DNA of 64,000 bases from Balaenoptera acutorostrata (GCF_949987535.1 NC_080081.1:64005603-64069602); one strand, 5' to 3'. Positions 1-13,838 are shown, counted from the stretch's first letter. Notes: generated by a model from the letters alone, not told the origin. Translations and numbers: made by a program.

Positions 1-125
1 ATTCATTCATTCATTCAACCAGCACTATGTTGTTCATATCATGCTAGGATCTGGGGATACAAAGATAAATAGAAAATAATATCTGCTCCCGAGGGTTCAC
101 AGTCTAGTGACAGGACGTGATGAAA
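1..125 (-). mobile_element. L2 LINE 3' end fragment
   Basis: The ATTCATTCATTCA start followed by a degraded segment ending in a GGGGATACA block is the reverse complement of the L2 3' terminus. The element is cut by the window edge. Confidence 0.55.
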
Positions 126-848
126 AAAAATAATTAGAGAGATTTAATAAATCCCATAGTAAAAGCAAGAACAAAGGACTCTGATATGGGAAAAGGGAAG
201 CTCTCAACTTTTCCTGAAGATATTAAGGAAGACTTTGTGAAAAAGATGTCATTTATTTGGTCTTTAAAGACTAAGTGTTTGCCTGGCAGACAAATCACAG
301 AGGGAATTCTAGGCAGACAGGCAATTACATTTTACTTTCTTCACTTTTTTCTTACCCCTTGTCACTGGCTTCTGTCTCCATGAGTTAAACTATTCTCACT
401 TGAGGGACACCATCCCATCACCTCCGTCTCAGGCTGCGTTTTCTCCTTGACTCTTCTGCCTCATTTCACATTGTTAATCACTGTCTTCTCCTTGTGCATT
501 ATTTTTTCTTCTTTTTTTAAAACATATTCATGCTTTTGGAAGATCACTCAGCTTGTAGTATGGAAAATAGATGATATCAGAGAGACTGGTTACAATTTTA
601 TTGTGTTAATTAAAGTAAGAAATGATAGGGCCTGACCGAAGTCCTACAGAGAGGGGAAGAGATCCTAGAGTTGACTCCAGTGAGCAGGGACCAATTGGAT
701 ATCGCATTGTGGGAGGTGGATAAGGTATGACCCCATGAGACTGGGCTTGGTGTCTTAGAACCTTGACAGAGCAATTGACTTCTCTCTCAGAAATGCTTTC
801 ACCCCTGGACACACTATAAAACAGATCTAAAGATAATTTTACTCATTT
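126..848. other. Unclassified AT-rich intergenic DNA
   Basis: No gene or repeat recognised. The short open frames are chance occurrences without codon bias or a known domain. Confidence 0.5.
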
Positions 849-1345
849 CTTTAAATTATTTTTTTAATTGTCTTAAAATACACATAACATAAATTTTACC
901 CTCTTCACCATTTTAAAGTGTACATTTCAGTGGCATTAAGTATTGATACACTCACATTGTTGTGCAACCATCATTATCATCCATTTCCAGAACTATTTTC
1001 ATCTTTTGTGAAACTGGAAGTCTGTATTTATTTTTTTTAAAAACCTCCCCATTCTCCTCCCCCTGCACTGCTGGCAACCACCACTTACATTCTGTCTCTA
1101 TGGATTTGATTACTCTAGGTACCTCATACAAGTGGAATTACACACTGTTTGTCTTTTGATGACTGGCTTATTTTACTTGGCACAGTGTCCTCAAAGTTTA
1201 TCCACATCGTAACATATGTCAGAATTTCCTTTTTAAAGCTGAATGATATTCTATTATGTGTATATTACCACATTTTGTTTATCCATTCATCCACTGATGG
1301 ATACTTGTGTTGCTCCCACCTTTTGGATATTTACTTATTTTCTAA
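849..1345 (-). mobile_element. Old L1 (L1M class) 3' end
   Basis: Reads as the reverse complement of an ancient L1 3' end: the CATAACATAAATTTTACC block near 880, the GTTGTGCAACCATCA block near 960, and the end of ORF2 (complement of CCATTCATCCACTGATGGA) near 1285. Confidence 0.75.
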
Positions 1346-1984
1346 AGCTTAAAATAACTTTTGTGAGATGCTTATACTATTTCAAACTAAAAAATCTGCA
1401 AATTCTCAATATTTTAAAAAATGCATAAACTTGTTATTTTTCACTAATTAGCTTAATGGAAAAAAAAAAAGAGAGAGAGAGAGAAAAGCACAAAATTGAT
1501 CTCAACCAGCACAGATTTCTCAAAATCTTCCACCTTCTATTTACTCTTTTTGTGATTTTTTCTGCCTTTCCCTTTCTTACCTTTTATGATATAGTTAAGA
1601 AGAAATTGGCTGTTAAATAACCCTTAGAATAGCCAACATGTATAATGATTACTGTTTGGTAGTCAGAACTTGTTTTTGTTTTATTTGCATCTTTGCCAAA
1701 TAAAGCAAAGATGCATTGCTTCTTACATCCCAATTCTCTCATCTGGTTTCAGCATTCTTCTTCCTGAAGAACATTCAGCAGCTCTTTCAGCAAAGATCTA
1801 GTCAATTTCTCAGGCTTTGTTGCTCTGAAAGACTATTTTACCTCACTCTTGAATGAAAATAATAGGACCATAGTTAGACACATCACAGTGAAACTTCAGA
1901 ACACCAAGGACAAAGAAGTCTACACACTCAAGAACTTAGACATAGACATTTGGCATATGACAGAAGCAGCATTACAGTAAGTGG
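1346..1984. other. AT-rich unclassified stretch with a short (GA)n tract
   Basis: Contains an A-run followed by GA repeats at about 1460-1484. Around 1860-1970 there are faint L1 ORF1-like words, too degraded to call. No gene seen. Confidence 0.4.
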
Positions 1985-2840
1985 TCTTGGGGAAATTGGC
2001 TACTTAGGTAGATGAAAAACCTAAATGTAAAAAATGCAATATTGTAAAAGTTTGGAAGAAAATAGAAAATAATATCTTTATGGTATTGGAATAGAGAAAT
2101 AGTTACTATTACTATATAAAATTCAAGAACATAAACCATAAAAAAGATAATTAGCTTAACTATCTTAAATTTTAAGAAAATCCAGACAATATGATATACA
2201 AAGTGAAATAGCAAGGCACACACTAGGATATTTGCATAGCACACAGAAGACAATTACTACTGTGTAAAGAATTCCAACAAATCAATGAGAAAAAGTGATA
2301 GCCCAATAGGAAAAATGGGCAAAGAATGTGAATAGGCAATTTATAGAGGAATAAACTTGAATAACCAATAAACATGTGAAAACATGGTTAATCTCACCAG
2401 TACCCAGAGAAATTAAAGAAACATTGAGATCACCCTTTTTACTCATTGGTTTTGGCAAAGAATATATTTGAATCTGACCACACAGAATGTTGTTAAGGAC
2501 GTGAGAGAAAAAGAACTTTAAAAAAATCATTGGTTAGAGAGTAAATTGCTACAATCACTTTGAAAAATTTAATATTGCTTAATAAATTTGAAGGCCCACA
2601 TAAACTACAACAAGGCAGTTCCACATCTAGGTGTAGATCCTAAAGAACCTCTCCAACATGTGCAAAACGGCCAAAGACACAGGCATTCATTGCAACACTT
2701 TTGTAACGGCATCTAAGGACTAGCTCAACTCAACGTGTGAATAGAGTGGTTTACATAGAATAGAAAACCATGTAGCAGTTAGGATGAAGGCACTGGATAC
2801 AAATCAACCTACATAAATCTTTAGAATATGATGTATGTCA
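1985..2840 (+). mobile_element. Old degraded L1 fragments
   Basis: Several blocks match L1 ORF2 3' sequence at low identity: the block reading as an aligned 'aaatgggcaaagaatgtgaa' near 2313-2332, the 'catgtgaaaacatg' block near 2371, and the 'cattcattgcaacac' block near 2684. Many indels; no open frame. Confidence 0.6.
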
Positions 2841-2847
2841 AAGTAAG

Positions 2848-5800
2848 TTGTATTTCTTCTTTGATTTCTTCAGGGATCTCTTGGTTATTTAGTAGTGCAC
2901 TGTTTAGGCTCCATGTATTTGTGTTTTTTACAGTTATTTTCCTATAATTGATTTCCAATATCATAACGTTGTGGTCAGAAAAGATGCTTGACCCAATTTC
3001 AATTTTCTTAAATTTTCCGAGGCTTGATTTGTGACCCAAGTTGTGATCTATCCTGGAGAATGTTACCTGTGCACTTGAGAAGAAAGTGTATTCTGCCACT
3101 TTGAATAAAAAAATACATAGAAACAAATGACAACGAAAACATGACGACCCAAAACCTATGGGATGCAGCAAAAGCAGTTCTAAGAAGGAAGTTTATAGCA
3201 ATTCAATCTCACCTCAAGAAACAAGAAAAATCTCAAATAAACAGTCTAACCCTACACTTAAAACAACTAGAGAAAGAAGAACAAAGAAAACCCAAATTCA
3301 GTAGGAGGAAAGAAATCATAAAGATCAGAGCAGAAATAAATGAAGTAGAAACAAAGAAAACAATAGCAAAGATCAATAAAACTAAAAGCTGTTTCTTTGA
3401 GAAGATAAACAAAATTGATAAACCATTAGCCAGACTCATCAAGAAAAAAAGGGAGAAGACTCAAATCAACAGAAACAGAAATGAAAAAGCAGAAGTAACA
3501 AATGATACTGCAGAAATACAAAGGATTATAAGAGACTACTACAAACAACTATGTGCCAATAAAATGGACAACCATGAAGAAGTGGACAAATTCTTGGAAA
3601 GGTACAATTTCCAAGACTGAACTAGGAAGAATTAGAAAATATAAACAGACCTATCACAAGTAATGAAATTGAAACCGTAATTAAAAATCTTCCAACAAAC
3701 AAAAGTCCAGGACCAGATGGCTTCACAGGCGAATTCTATCAAACATTTAGAGAAGAACTAACATCGATCCTTCTCAAACTCTTCCCAAAAAATCCAGAGT
3801 AAGGAACACTCCCAAATTCATTCAATGAGGCTACCATCACCCTGATGCCAAAACCAGAAAAAGATATCACAAAAAAAGAAAATTATAGACCAATATCACT
3901 GATGAACATAGATGCAAAAATCCTGAACAAAATACTAGCAAACAGAATCCAACAGCACATTAAAAGGATCATACACCACAATCAAGTGGGGTTTATCCCA
4001 GGGATGCAAGGATTCTTCAATATATGCAAATCAATCAATGTGATACACCACATTAACAAATTAAGGAATAAAAACCATATCAATAGATCATATCAATAGA
4101 TGCAGAAAAAGCTTTTGACAAAATTCAACACCCATTTATGATAAAAACTCTCCAGAAAGTGGGCATAGAGGGAACCTACCTCAACATAATAAAGGCCATA
4201 TATGACAAACCCACAGCAAACATCATTCTCAATGGTGAAAAACTGAAAGCATTTCCTCTAAGATCAGGAACAAGACAAGGATGTCCACTCTCACCACTAT
4301 TATTCAACATAGTTTTGGAAGTCCTAGCCACGGCAATCAGAGAAGAAAAAGAAATAAAAGGAATACAAATTGGAAAAGAAGAAGTAAAACTGTGACTGTT
4401 TGCAGATGACATGATACTATACATAGACAATCCTAAAGATGTCACCAGAAAACTGCTAGAGCTAATCAATGAATTTGGTAAAGTTGCAGGATACAAAATT
4501 AATGCACAGAAATCTCTGGCATTCCTATACACCAACAATGAAAAATCAGAAAGAGAAATTAAGGAAACAATCCCATTTACCATTGCAACAAAAATATAAA
4601 ATACCTAGGAATAAACCTGCCTAAGGAGGCAAAAGACTTGTACTCAGAAAACTATAAAACACTGATGAAAGAAATCAAAGATGACATAAACAGATGGAGA
4701 AATATACCATTTTCTTGGATTGGAAGAATCAGTATTGTGAAAATGACTATACTACCCAAAGCAATCTACAGATTCAATGCAATCCCTATCAAGCTACCAA
4801 TGGCATTCTTCACAGAATTAGAACAAAAAATTTTACAATTCGTATGGAAACACAAAGGACCCCGAATAGCCAAAGCAATCTTGAGAAAGAAAAATGGAGT
4901 TGGAAGAATCAGGCTTCCTGACTTCAGACTATACCACAAAGTTACAGTAATCAAGACAGTATGGTACTGGAACAAAAACAGAAATACAGATCAATGGTAC
5001 AGGATAGAATGCCCAGAGATAAACCCACACACATATGGGTACCTAATTTAAGACAACGGAGGCAAGAACATACAATGGAGAAAAGACAGCCTCTTCAATA
5101 AGTGGTACTGGGAAAACTAGACAGCTACATGTAAAAGAATGAAATTAGAACACTATCTAGCACCATACACAAAAATAAACTCAAAATGGATTAAAGACCT
5201 AAATGTAAGACCAGACACTATAAAACTCTTAGAGGAAAACAGAGGCAGAACACTCTTTGACATAAACAACAGCAAGATCTTTTTCGACCCACCTCCTAGA
5301 GTAACGGAAATAAAAATAAAAATAAACAAATGGGACTTAATTAAACTTAAAAGCTTTTGCACAGCAAAGGAAACCATAAACAAGACAAAAAGACAACCCT
5401 CAGAATGGGAGAAAATATTTGCAAATGAAACAACAGGCAAAGGATTAATCTCCAAAATATATAAACAGCTCATGGAGCTCAATATCAAAAAAAAAACAAC
5501 AATCCAGTTAAAAAGTGGGCGGAAGCCCGAAATAGACATTTCACCAAGGAAGACATACAGATAGATGGTCAAGAGGCACATGAAAAGATGCTCAACATCA
5601 CTAATCATTAGATAAGTGCAAATCAACACTACAGTGAGGTATCACCTCATGTCAGTCAGAATGGCCATTATCAAAAAATCTAGAAACAATAAATGCTGGA
5701 AAGGGTGTGGTGAAAAGGGAACCCTCTTGCACTGTTAGTGGGAATGTAAGTTGATACAACCGCTATGGAAAACAGTATGGAGGTTCCTTAAAAAACTAAA

Positions 5801-6490
5801 AATAGAACTACCATACGACCCAGCAATCCCACTACTGGGCATATACCCTGAGAAAACCATAATTGAAAAAGAGACATGTACCACAATGTTCATTGCAGCA
5901 CTATTTACAATAGCCAGGACATGGAAGCAACCTAAGTGTCCATCGACAGATGAATAGTTAAAGAAGATGTGGCACATATATACAACGGAATATTACTCAG
6001 CCATAAAAAGAGATGAAATTGAGTTATTTGTAGTGAGGTGGATGGACCTAGAGTCTGTCATACTGGGTGAAGTAAGTCAGAAGAGAAAAACAAATACCGT
6101 ATGCTAACACATATATATGGAATCTAAAGAAAAATATGGTTCTGATGAACATAGGGGCAGGACAGGAATAAAGACACAGATGTATGGAATGGACTTGAGG
6201 ACATGGGGGGGGAAAAGTAAGATGGGACGAAGTGAGAGCGTGGCATTGACATATATACACTACCAAATGTAAAATAGATAGCTAGTGGGAAGCAGCTGCA
6301 TAGCACAGGGAGATCAGCTCGGTGCTTTTTGACCACCTAGATGGGTGGAATAGGGAGGGTGGGAGGGAGACACAAGAGGGAGGGGATATGGGGATGTATG
6401 TATACATATAGCTGATTTACTTTGTTATACAGCAGAAACTAACACAACATTGTAAAGCAATTATACTCCAATAAAGATGTTAGAAAAAAA
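2848..6490 (+). mobile_element. L1 (cetartiodactyl family) with 5' inversion
   Basis: A 5'-truncated L1 in two parts. Positions 2848 to about 3100 carry the end of the ORF2 endonuclease region on the - strand. From about 3107 to the poly(A) at 6490 the element continues on the + strand from the next ORF2 codons through reverse transcriptase, the C-terminal region, the 3' UTR with a G-run near 6206, and AATAAA at 6470-6475. The two parts are nearly contiguous in L1 coordinates, which is the signature of twin priming. No clear target-site duplication was found. Confidence 0.92.
3111..6120 (+). pseudogene. L1 ORF2 pseudogene (reverse transcriptase)
   Basis: The ORF2 reading frame is broken into at least six pieces (for example 3141-3620, 3845-4099, 4138-4395, 4411-4599, 4638-5051 and 5139-5564). 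The reverse-transcriptase catalytic FADD is still readable at 4399-4410, but a TGA at 4393-4395 sits just before it. The family's conserved [15 protein letters not shown] segment near 3706-3735 and the [12 protein letters not shown] box near 4273-4308 are recognisable. It cannot be functional. Confidence 0.9.
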
Positions 6491-8680
6491 TTATGTAAGT
6501 AGTTATGGGGGGAATGTGATTGCATTTGTATTTGAGTGTCAGCATTCATGAGATTGAACATATTCTCAGCTTTACTATAAAAGACATTTCAATTTGAATG
6601 AAAAGGAAGTGAGAGTTGATATAATCTCATAGATGGTGCAAATGACAATCTAAGGAAGGAGACTCTGGTGAGCAGCCTGGGGCGATCAGGAAGAGAGTGG
6701 ATTCGGCTGGGTTTGTGGGAGGGGTGGATGATCCACAACATTTTCTATTCGTTTTTTAAATCTCTTTTCTTAATGTCAATTACCCATTTAATAAAACACT
6801 ATAAAATAGAGATTCCTTTTCTAAAATAAGGAATGGGTTTAATGTAAATCTTATGTTCCACTTTATGAATAAATACACTTTAAAAAATCGTTTTAGGATA
6901 AGAGTACTGTATGGTGAACCTGCAGCCAAATGCCTATCAAGACAATGCTTTCCACATAAGTGCTTAATTGTTAGAGCAGGCAGATACACCTGACTGATTA
7001 TAATGTATAAATTGCAATATCATAACCTATCATCATTAAGGTTAAATCAAGAATAAATAAAGATTAGCATTTTGGTACAACCCCTTCCCACTCAATGAGT
7101 GACCTGATTATTTTCAAAATATGTGCCTGCAGCTTCAGCATCTGTGCTGCCCTGTATAGCCCTGGTCCTCACCAACCACTGGAGAAGCAAGGAGTGTTCC
7201 TGGGCAGTGGAATGTGGCGCTGGGGATGCGCTCCCAGTCTCCTGCTCTTCCTGACGGTGAGTGGATGCTCAGCTGCCGTTCACAGGACACTTACCATCCT
7301 CTCGAAGCGTCTCTCATTCTGTAAAAGGAAAAAGAGTAAAGGAGGGAAAAGGAAATCAAGGAGATGGAAGAGGAAAGCAAGAACAGAAAGATGAATTAGA
7401 AGGGCTGTGGTTTTGAAACACAAAGCCTGAGTAACAGAAAGTGGAAACAGAATGAAGGAATAAAAAAATTAAAGCTATGGGACAAAGGAATATGAGCAAT
7501 GAAATCTTAAATCTGAAAAAAAAAATGTTTGATGATAATAAGTAACAGGAAACAGCTCAAGAACATCCTGAAATTTCCTTGATTACACTAAAGGAAGCAC
7601 TGGACCAAAGTGTTACTCATGGTCGTTTTATGTCTGTAAGAATGTTAAGTGTAAAAATTTAATTGAAGAAAAACAACCTCGTAGGGGAAATCAAAGTGTT
7701 AGTTTGGTTTAATATGGGCCTGAACAAGCTAAATACACCCACTTTCTTCAAGTGCTTTGCAATAGTCAGTGGACTTTGTGGGTTCTATGAGACCATCCGG
7801 GATCCCAGCCATACTTGGGATCCACTCACTTTATAGTATTGGTACAAAAGGCTTACAAACGCTGTTTGTGTAGAGAAATCAGTGATATTATAGAAAGCCA
7901 GCATTCATACAAAATTTCCAAAGGGAGCAGTAACATAAAATGATGAAAATGCCAAAGATATGAAAAATAAAGACAATTGTTACAAGACACAATAGCTCTG
8001 AATGTTTGCTTTTATGTGACAGATGTTTTTAACCAAAGCTCAAAGTTGGCAGTTTAAGTACACTTATGATTTTAATTTGTGTTCTATCCCCTTTTCATAT
8101 TGATGTCTACTTACAACATCTGTGAAGTCTCTGTAACCTGAATTTGACAGGGGAAAGTGAACAGACTGCCTTTGGAGTGTTTCCATTAAGTCCACGTAAT
8201 AGACTGTTAACAAAAATCTTAAATAGCTATTCTAATCATCAACAGCAATCTTACACAAATTAAATTAGACCCAAAGGGCCCGATTAACTTTAAAATGCCT
8301 TACAGGCATGTAACATAAGTTTAACTCTTTTTTTCCTTTGGAATAGAATAGGATTGTTCAGTGTGAGTTTGAGGTACAGTTAAAAAAAAAAAGTTAGCAT
8401 GCATGTTGGACTCATAAGGACTTGGAGACAGGGTTTCATTTTCTTTATCAGGAAACCACACTTCTGTGCATAGAAATTCAGTTACGCCGCAGCCAGGCTC
8501 TCTGTTTACATGCAAAGTAGATGCCTTGAAAGAAGTAGGGAACACAGCTCCTCTCATAAGCTCAAGGAGGTCTTATTGGTAAAGAAAGGAGGCATATAAC
8601 AATAGGCACTAACATTAAAATGATGCCGTCAGCAGAGGTAAAAGCTGAGCTAGAATTTCTGCAGTTCAAATACACCTATC
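6491..8680. other. Unclassified intergenic DNA with a purine-rich tract
   Basis: No gene recognised. An almost purely purine strand runs from about 7321 to 7395 (AG-rich). It produces a lysine/arginine-rich tail in a chance open frame (7095-7394) that has no homology I recognise. Confidence 0.45.
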
Positions 8681-8720
8681 AAGAAATAAGCTGGAAAAAA
8701 AAAAAAAAGAAATAAGCTGG
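8681..8720 (+). repeat. Poly(A)-only insertion flanked by 14-bp direct repeat
   Basis: The 14-mer AAGAAATAAGCTGG occurs at 8681-8694 and again at 8707-8720, separated only by twelve A residues. This is the structure of a retrotransposition target-site duplication with nothing but tail between the copies. Confidence 0.8.
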
Positions 8721-9984
8721 ATTCATGATTCAAAGTATAATTATACCACGCATCAAGGAAAAACCATTGCTATAAATATCTTCCACTCTTTGCTTTAGCC
8801 AAATCCCCAGAGGCCTGTCCAAATGCATTTCTTGAATTTTCACTCATCCCAAATCCCAGCCATCATTTGTACATTTTGGTATAGTCTCCAATCCTCACAC
8901 ATAGTTGATAACTTCTTGTAGGCAACTTCCTTCCAGCTGCATGGAACATGTCATTTCTGCCCAAGTCAATAGCAGTGAATGAGAAACCCATTTCATATTA
9001 AAGAATATGAAATTACCAAAATTACCAAAACTACATTGTGGATATTTGAGGAACTAATGGCCTTTCAAGTCTTATAAAGCTATCAGAAACACCCATACTT
9101 GTCAACACCCCAGTGTTCTGGTGCCCTAACAGTAAGTTTTTCCACCCACTAGGAGTTGTTCTCTGTTCCCCGCCTCCCCAGATACTGGATCAGAGTCATG
9201 GAAGATGTTCACTGCCCTGCAGAATATTCATTAGTACCTTACAGAACCAAAATGCTTTTCCGAAACTTATCCCTCTTCTACACATCTCAAGGGATTTGAT
9301 GACCACCTAGATCTCCAAGGATAGAACCGGATTCATTTAAGTCAACGGCAGTCACCCAGCCACTGTCATTAGGCCAGGGATGGGCATGTAATCTGAAATG
9401 GTATAGGCAGGAAACGAAGGACTTCTATTTCATGCTTCAGTGTAAACCAGGAAGCATGTAACTCCCATTGCCACTGGCAGCCAAATTGTGAGCATGAAGA
9501 GAACCAGTCTTAGGGTGAAACTAATGCTGCTCTACCTTTGGAATCTGTTTATATAGTTAAATGTTCTTATTGTTCGTGCCAGCCTGAGTCAGGGATTTGA
9601 ATTCCCTGCAGTTGAAAATACTCAAATGATTTAAGCGGTCTTGTGAGTAATTTGTACTTCAATGTCTCTGAATTTTTCCTAGAATTCAACCACCAGTTCA
9701 TGGGGCCTGGGCCAAGAGGCTCTAAATAGTAGAGCATGTACTCCATACTGTCTGCATTCTCTAGTGCTAGAGACCTGGTTTTGAACCAAGCATGGGCTTA
9801 GCTCTCTAAGAATGGGTTCGTCTCCCAAGAGAATTCTATCCTCATGCAACTAGACTCTTCCTACCCACCTGCCAAGTATGCTCGGTTATGCCCTAAAAAT
9901 ATGTCAGGCTAGGCTCAAACTAGAACCCCTGTTACATAAATAAATGTATTTTTATACATTTGAGCTAAAACCTACTTTTTTAGT
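8721..9984. other. Unclassified stretch, possible old LTR near 9330-9655
   Basis: The segment at 9330-9655 has weak resemblance to MLT-type LTRs (a GCCAG..TGAGTCAGGGATTTG-like end). The rest is unrecognised. No gene seen. Confidence 0.3.
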
Positions 9985-10150
9985 TTATCCATCTTCATCC
10001 CCCCTCAATTTTAGATGAAACCTGGACAGAGGAAGGGGCCAGACTCAGGAGAACAACTGACGAGACCCTGAGCTGGGACTGAACCCGTGTCCCTGCTGTC
10101 AGTTCAGGGCTCCGCCTGAGGCTTTGACACACTGTGCCTTCCAGCGTAAC
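9985..10150 (-). mobile_element. MIR SINE, degraded
   Basis: 'TTTTAGATGAAACC', a gap, then 'GGGACTGAACCCGTGTCC' follow the order of the reverse-complement MIR core. Confidence 0.45.
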
Positions 10151-10579
10151 CCTAATGCCCTTTCCCAATGGTCCGGGAGCATTATACACGCATTACGTTG
10201 GGGACTTGGAATAAAATTGTTGAAATTCTATATTTAAGAAGTCTGAATTTTTCATATCTGCCAAATTAGCTGTTAATACAATTACTGCTATTTTCTGAGA
10301 GATAGTGCTTAGAAAAATCTAAAGAAGGACAAACCATTGGGAAAGGGTTCTAAACTCCAGCTTAAGGCTCAGCAGATGTTGTCTGACTGATGATAAGGTC
10401 AGTCCAGTTATACCTGGGCTTCTCTCCATAAGTGTGTTCTAAAGTAACTGAGTGGTCATTTAACAACAACAACAAAATTTATATATTTTAACAGAAAAAA
10501 GAAGCAGAAAATGCATGCAGACTTTTATTGTATACCTAATCCATGTGAAATATTTAATTGTGAAAATTGCTGCCAAACA

Positions 10580-11145
10580 AATCTTGGAAACGTGGTTTTC
10601 AATACATCCCTGACCTACTCAAGAACACACACTGGCTTCTTCCCCCACTCCCTCCTCAAGTCTAGAATTCTCTGGCTGATTTTCAGAGCATTCTGTGACC
10701 ACACACCACTAATCAACTATTTCACTTCACCACCTCCCATGCTCTCCAAAACATCTGCACTATAGCCAGACCCTCCGTTTAACAACATTCTCTGATATTC
10801 AGGAATATTCCTCCCTCTGGCTTTAGCCCACATTTAGCAGACATCTGAAATGCCCTCAACCCTTCTCTGACTGTTCAAGTTCCATCCATCCCCCAAGACT
10901 CCTCATAAACCCCTCTTCATTACCAGTGAGCCAGTCCACAATCTTTACTACTGAAGTGCTCAGCCTTGATTATCAATTGCTGTGTTATGTTTTTCTAATT
11001 ATTTCACATGCATGGGCCTTTTCAAATTTGATTGTACACTTTTTAAGAATAAGCAATGATGTTATCCTTTCCCATATTCATTCTGCAGAGCACCTTGCAC
11101 AGTGTGGAATGTGAAAGATCCTCTACAAATGCTTGTTGATGATGG
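10580..11145 (+). mobile_element. L2 LINE 3' fragment, degraded
   Basis: C/T-rich coding remnant followed by the typical 3' words 'GATTGTACACTTTTTAAG', 'GAGCACCTTGCACAGTG' and 'AATGCTTGTTGATGATG', in the order of the L2 3' end. Confidence 0.5.
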
Positions 11146-13329
11146 AGAGAAGTAGCCTGGAATACAGGTGGAGCAGTGCCTTACCCTGCTTCACTGGCCC
11201 CCCAGAGCCTTGGTCACCTCTGTCCTGCTCCACTAGCTTCTCATGTTAGGAAAAGCTCTTATGAGGACTGATGGCCAAGATTTCTTGTTCTCTTCCTCTT
11301 TGTCCTTTCTTCCTTGCTGTAGATTCTGAGTAGATCAGTTAAGATCTTCAGATCTATAGAGTTGGCAGACAGAATCTCAAATTTCAAAGGACATCTATGA
11401 CATCGATAATCCCTTCTAGTTCCAAGTAGGCTAGGATCTAAGCTGTTTCAGCAAAGCTCTTGTTCTCAAAATCCCCAGGCAATCTTGAACATCTTGCAGA
11501 GATATGAAGTTATTTCTAATGTCTAATCTAAATCTCTTTAGCTGCAACTCAAGTCTGTTCCCTTTATCACAGCCCTAAGTAGATACAGGGACTAGGGCTT
11601 TCTTTGCTGAAAACCATGTCCACACCATATAACTGATTTTTTAAAACGTATTTACCATCCTATCTTCTTTACAAATTAAGGACATGGTGTTGTGTTTTAT
11701 ATCTGGTCCCAGTTTTAAAGTAAATGGTTATCTGTAGTACTGACTATAATAAGGCAAGTCCTTTAAATTTTCAAACATTGGGGAAGTACAGAGAAATTTT
11801 GTCACATTTGCTTTAAATATTTTAAATATTAAGATATTATTGATATAGTTGATGCTGCCTTTGTACCATTGTCTCTTCTCTCTCTAGAAGGGTAAGGACT
11901 ATCTTGAAACAAAGTGCATTTTCTTCCTGCCCAGTTTAAAAATCATATATGTGTATATATCATGTACATATATCATATGCACATATCATACATATGTGTG
12001 TATATATAGGGATATATAGCAGTCATTTCCTCATTACTATCTTCCAATTTATCACTTATCTATTGACTGTGTCCAGTATAGAATTTATTCTACTTAATGC
12101 ATTTATTTTAATGACTGTATTTTTCATTTTTAGGAATCTAAATGGATATTTAAAAATATACCATTGTTCTTCCTTTATTTCTACCAATTTTTAAATTTTA
12201 TAATATCTTGTCGCTTCTTATGAGGGCATTCCTTTATCTCTTTGGGTCTCTAAGACATTTATTTTAACACCAGTTTCAGATTGCTCTGTTATTTTTGTAT
12301 GTTGAGAGAATCCAGGTTCCTATTGTAGATTCTGTGGGCCGTGTTTTACTCAGTAATTATCCTCTTCCACATGCGTTTTGGAATTCCAGCTTCTAGGTTC
12401 ATCTTAAAAGGTAGGTTTTCTTTCTGTTTATCCTCCTCCTCCTTACCTCCAGTTCCACTTCTGCCCCCTTATCTAGTAACCTTTTGATTTCCTCCACTCA
12501 GCTCCCAACTCAGAGCCAAGTCTTATAACTGTAGCTCAGGCCTCCTACCCTTGGTCATACTGGGGATACCCAAGGTCCAGTCACCTAGTCACAGATGGCT
12601 TTGCCAGGTCCTGGCTTCGAGGCTATGTCTACATCTTCCCTCATCCCATTATCCTGCCTTTCATCCATCCTTACCTCATTTCCTGGTTTGAAATAATGAG
12701 GCCACCTGACCCCTGTCTCACATGGGGTACCTTTATTCCTGGTACCCACCAGAATGGAACTCCCAGCTGCCTATGCCTGCCTCTGAGCCCAGACTGTAGG
12801 CCTGCAGGACCAGTTCCAACCTACTGTTCTGTATTTCCCTCATTCCCATAGGGATGCTTGTCTGGCTTTATAACATGATCTATGCCTTTTCAGTTTTTAC
12901 ATCATGTCTATAAATGCTATTTGTTTGGACTAGTGTAGGTGGATACTTGAAGTATGAACTCACTGTGCAATGTGAGCTGATATGCTCCTCATTGGAACAG
13001 CCAAGAAAGAACCTGGAGCACGAATGGAAGGAATGGCCTCAGTGAGGCTTAATTTAGTAAATAATTTAATAACCAGTAGGAACTTGGACATGGAAGATGA
13101 GAATCAACGAGTAGTTACGTCACTAAGACATTCTGAGAATTCATAGAATATCAACAAATTCTTGATTCTTGAGAAATGATTATTTGTACTTCACAGGTTG
13201 TACTTAGAAGGTTTAAAACCTTTAGATAAAATTATCTTTATAAGCCAAAGTAAATCATAATTAATACTTACTAGTTATTTTTCCTTTCATAATTATTCTA
13301 CAGCAATTGTTCTAATTTTTAGACTTCAA
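11146..13329. other. Unclassified intergenic DNA with TA/TG-rich low-complexity patch
   Basis: A purine/pyrimidine-alternating ATATATGTG patch lies at about 11944-12018. The segment 12420-12900 is C/T-rich without recognisable coding content. No gene seen. Confidence 0.45.
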
Positions 13330-13514
13330 CAAATTTACTTATTCATCCACTAACAAGAATTTACTGAGCATTGATTATGTGCCAGTTTCTGTGCTATGAG
13401 AAAATAAGACAAGATAGACAGGGTCCCTGCCCTCACGGACTTTACAGACATTAACTAAATATGTAATCACAGGGACAAGTTTAATTAGTGCTGTGATAAG
13501 TGCTCTCCTGTGCC

Positions 13515-13838
13515 CTTTTTCATCTTCTTCACATATGTGGCTCCTTCCTTCCTTCCTTCAGGGTCTTGATGAAAATGTCATATCCTCTGAGAATCCTCTC
13601 CCCACCTGCGATTATCCTCTGGTACAGCTCAGAGCCCTGATTTAAGATGCTATCACAATTTACTCTTATTTTGGTTATTTTAGACAGTCTGTCATCCTAA
13701 CTAGACTAAAAGCTCCACAAGGACAAAGAGCCTGTCTACTGTCCTACCATCTTTGCTGTCACTTGCCGGCCCCTAGCACAATGCCTGGCTCATAGATGGA
13801 ACTCAACAAACATTTGCTGAATGCGTGAATGAATACGT
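13515..13838 (+). mobile_element. L2 3' end inserted in the opposite-strand L2
   Basis: Shows the 'GACTAAAAGCTCCACAAGG', 'CCCTAGCACAATGCCTGG' and 'CTCAACAAACATTTGCTGAATG' blocks of the L2 3' terminus on the + strand, ending in a GAATGAATA tail. Confidence 0.7.
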
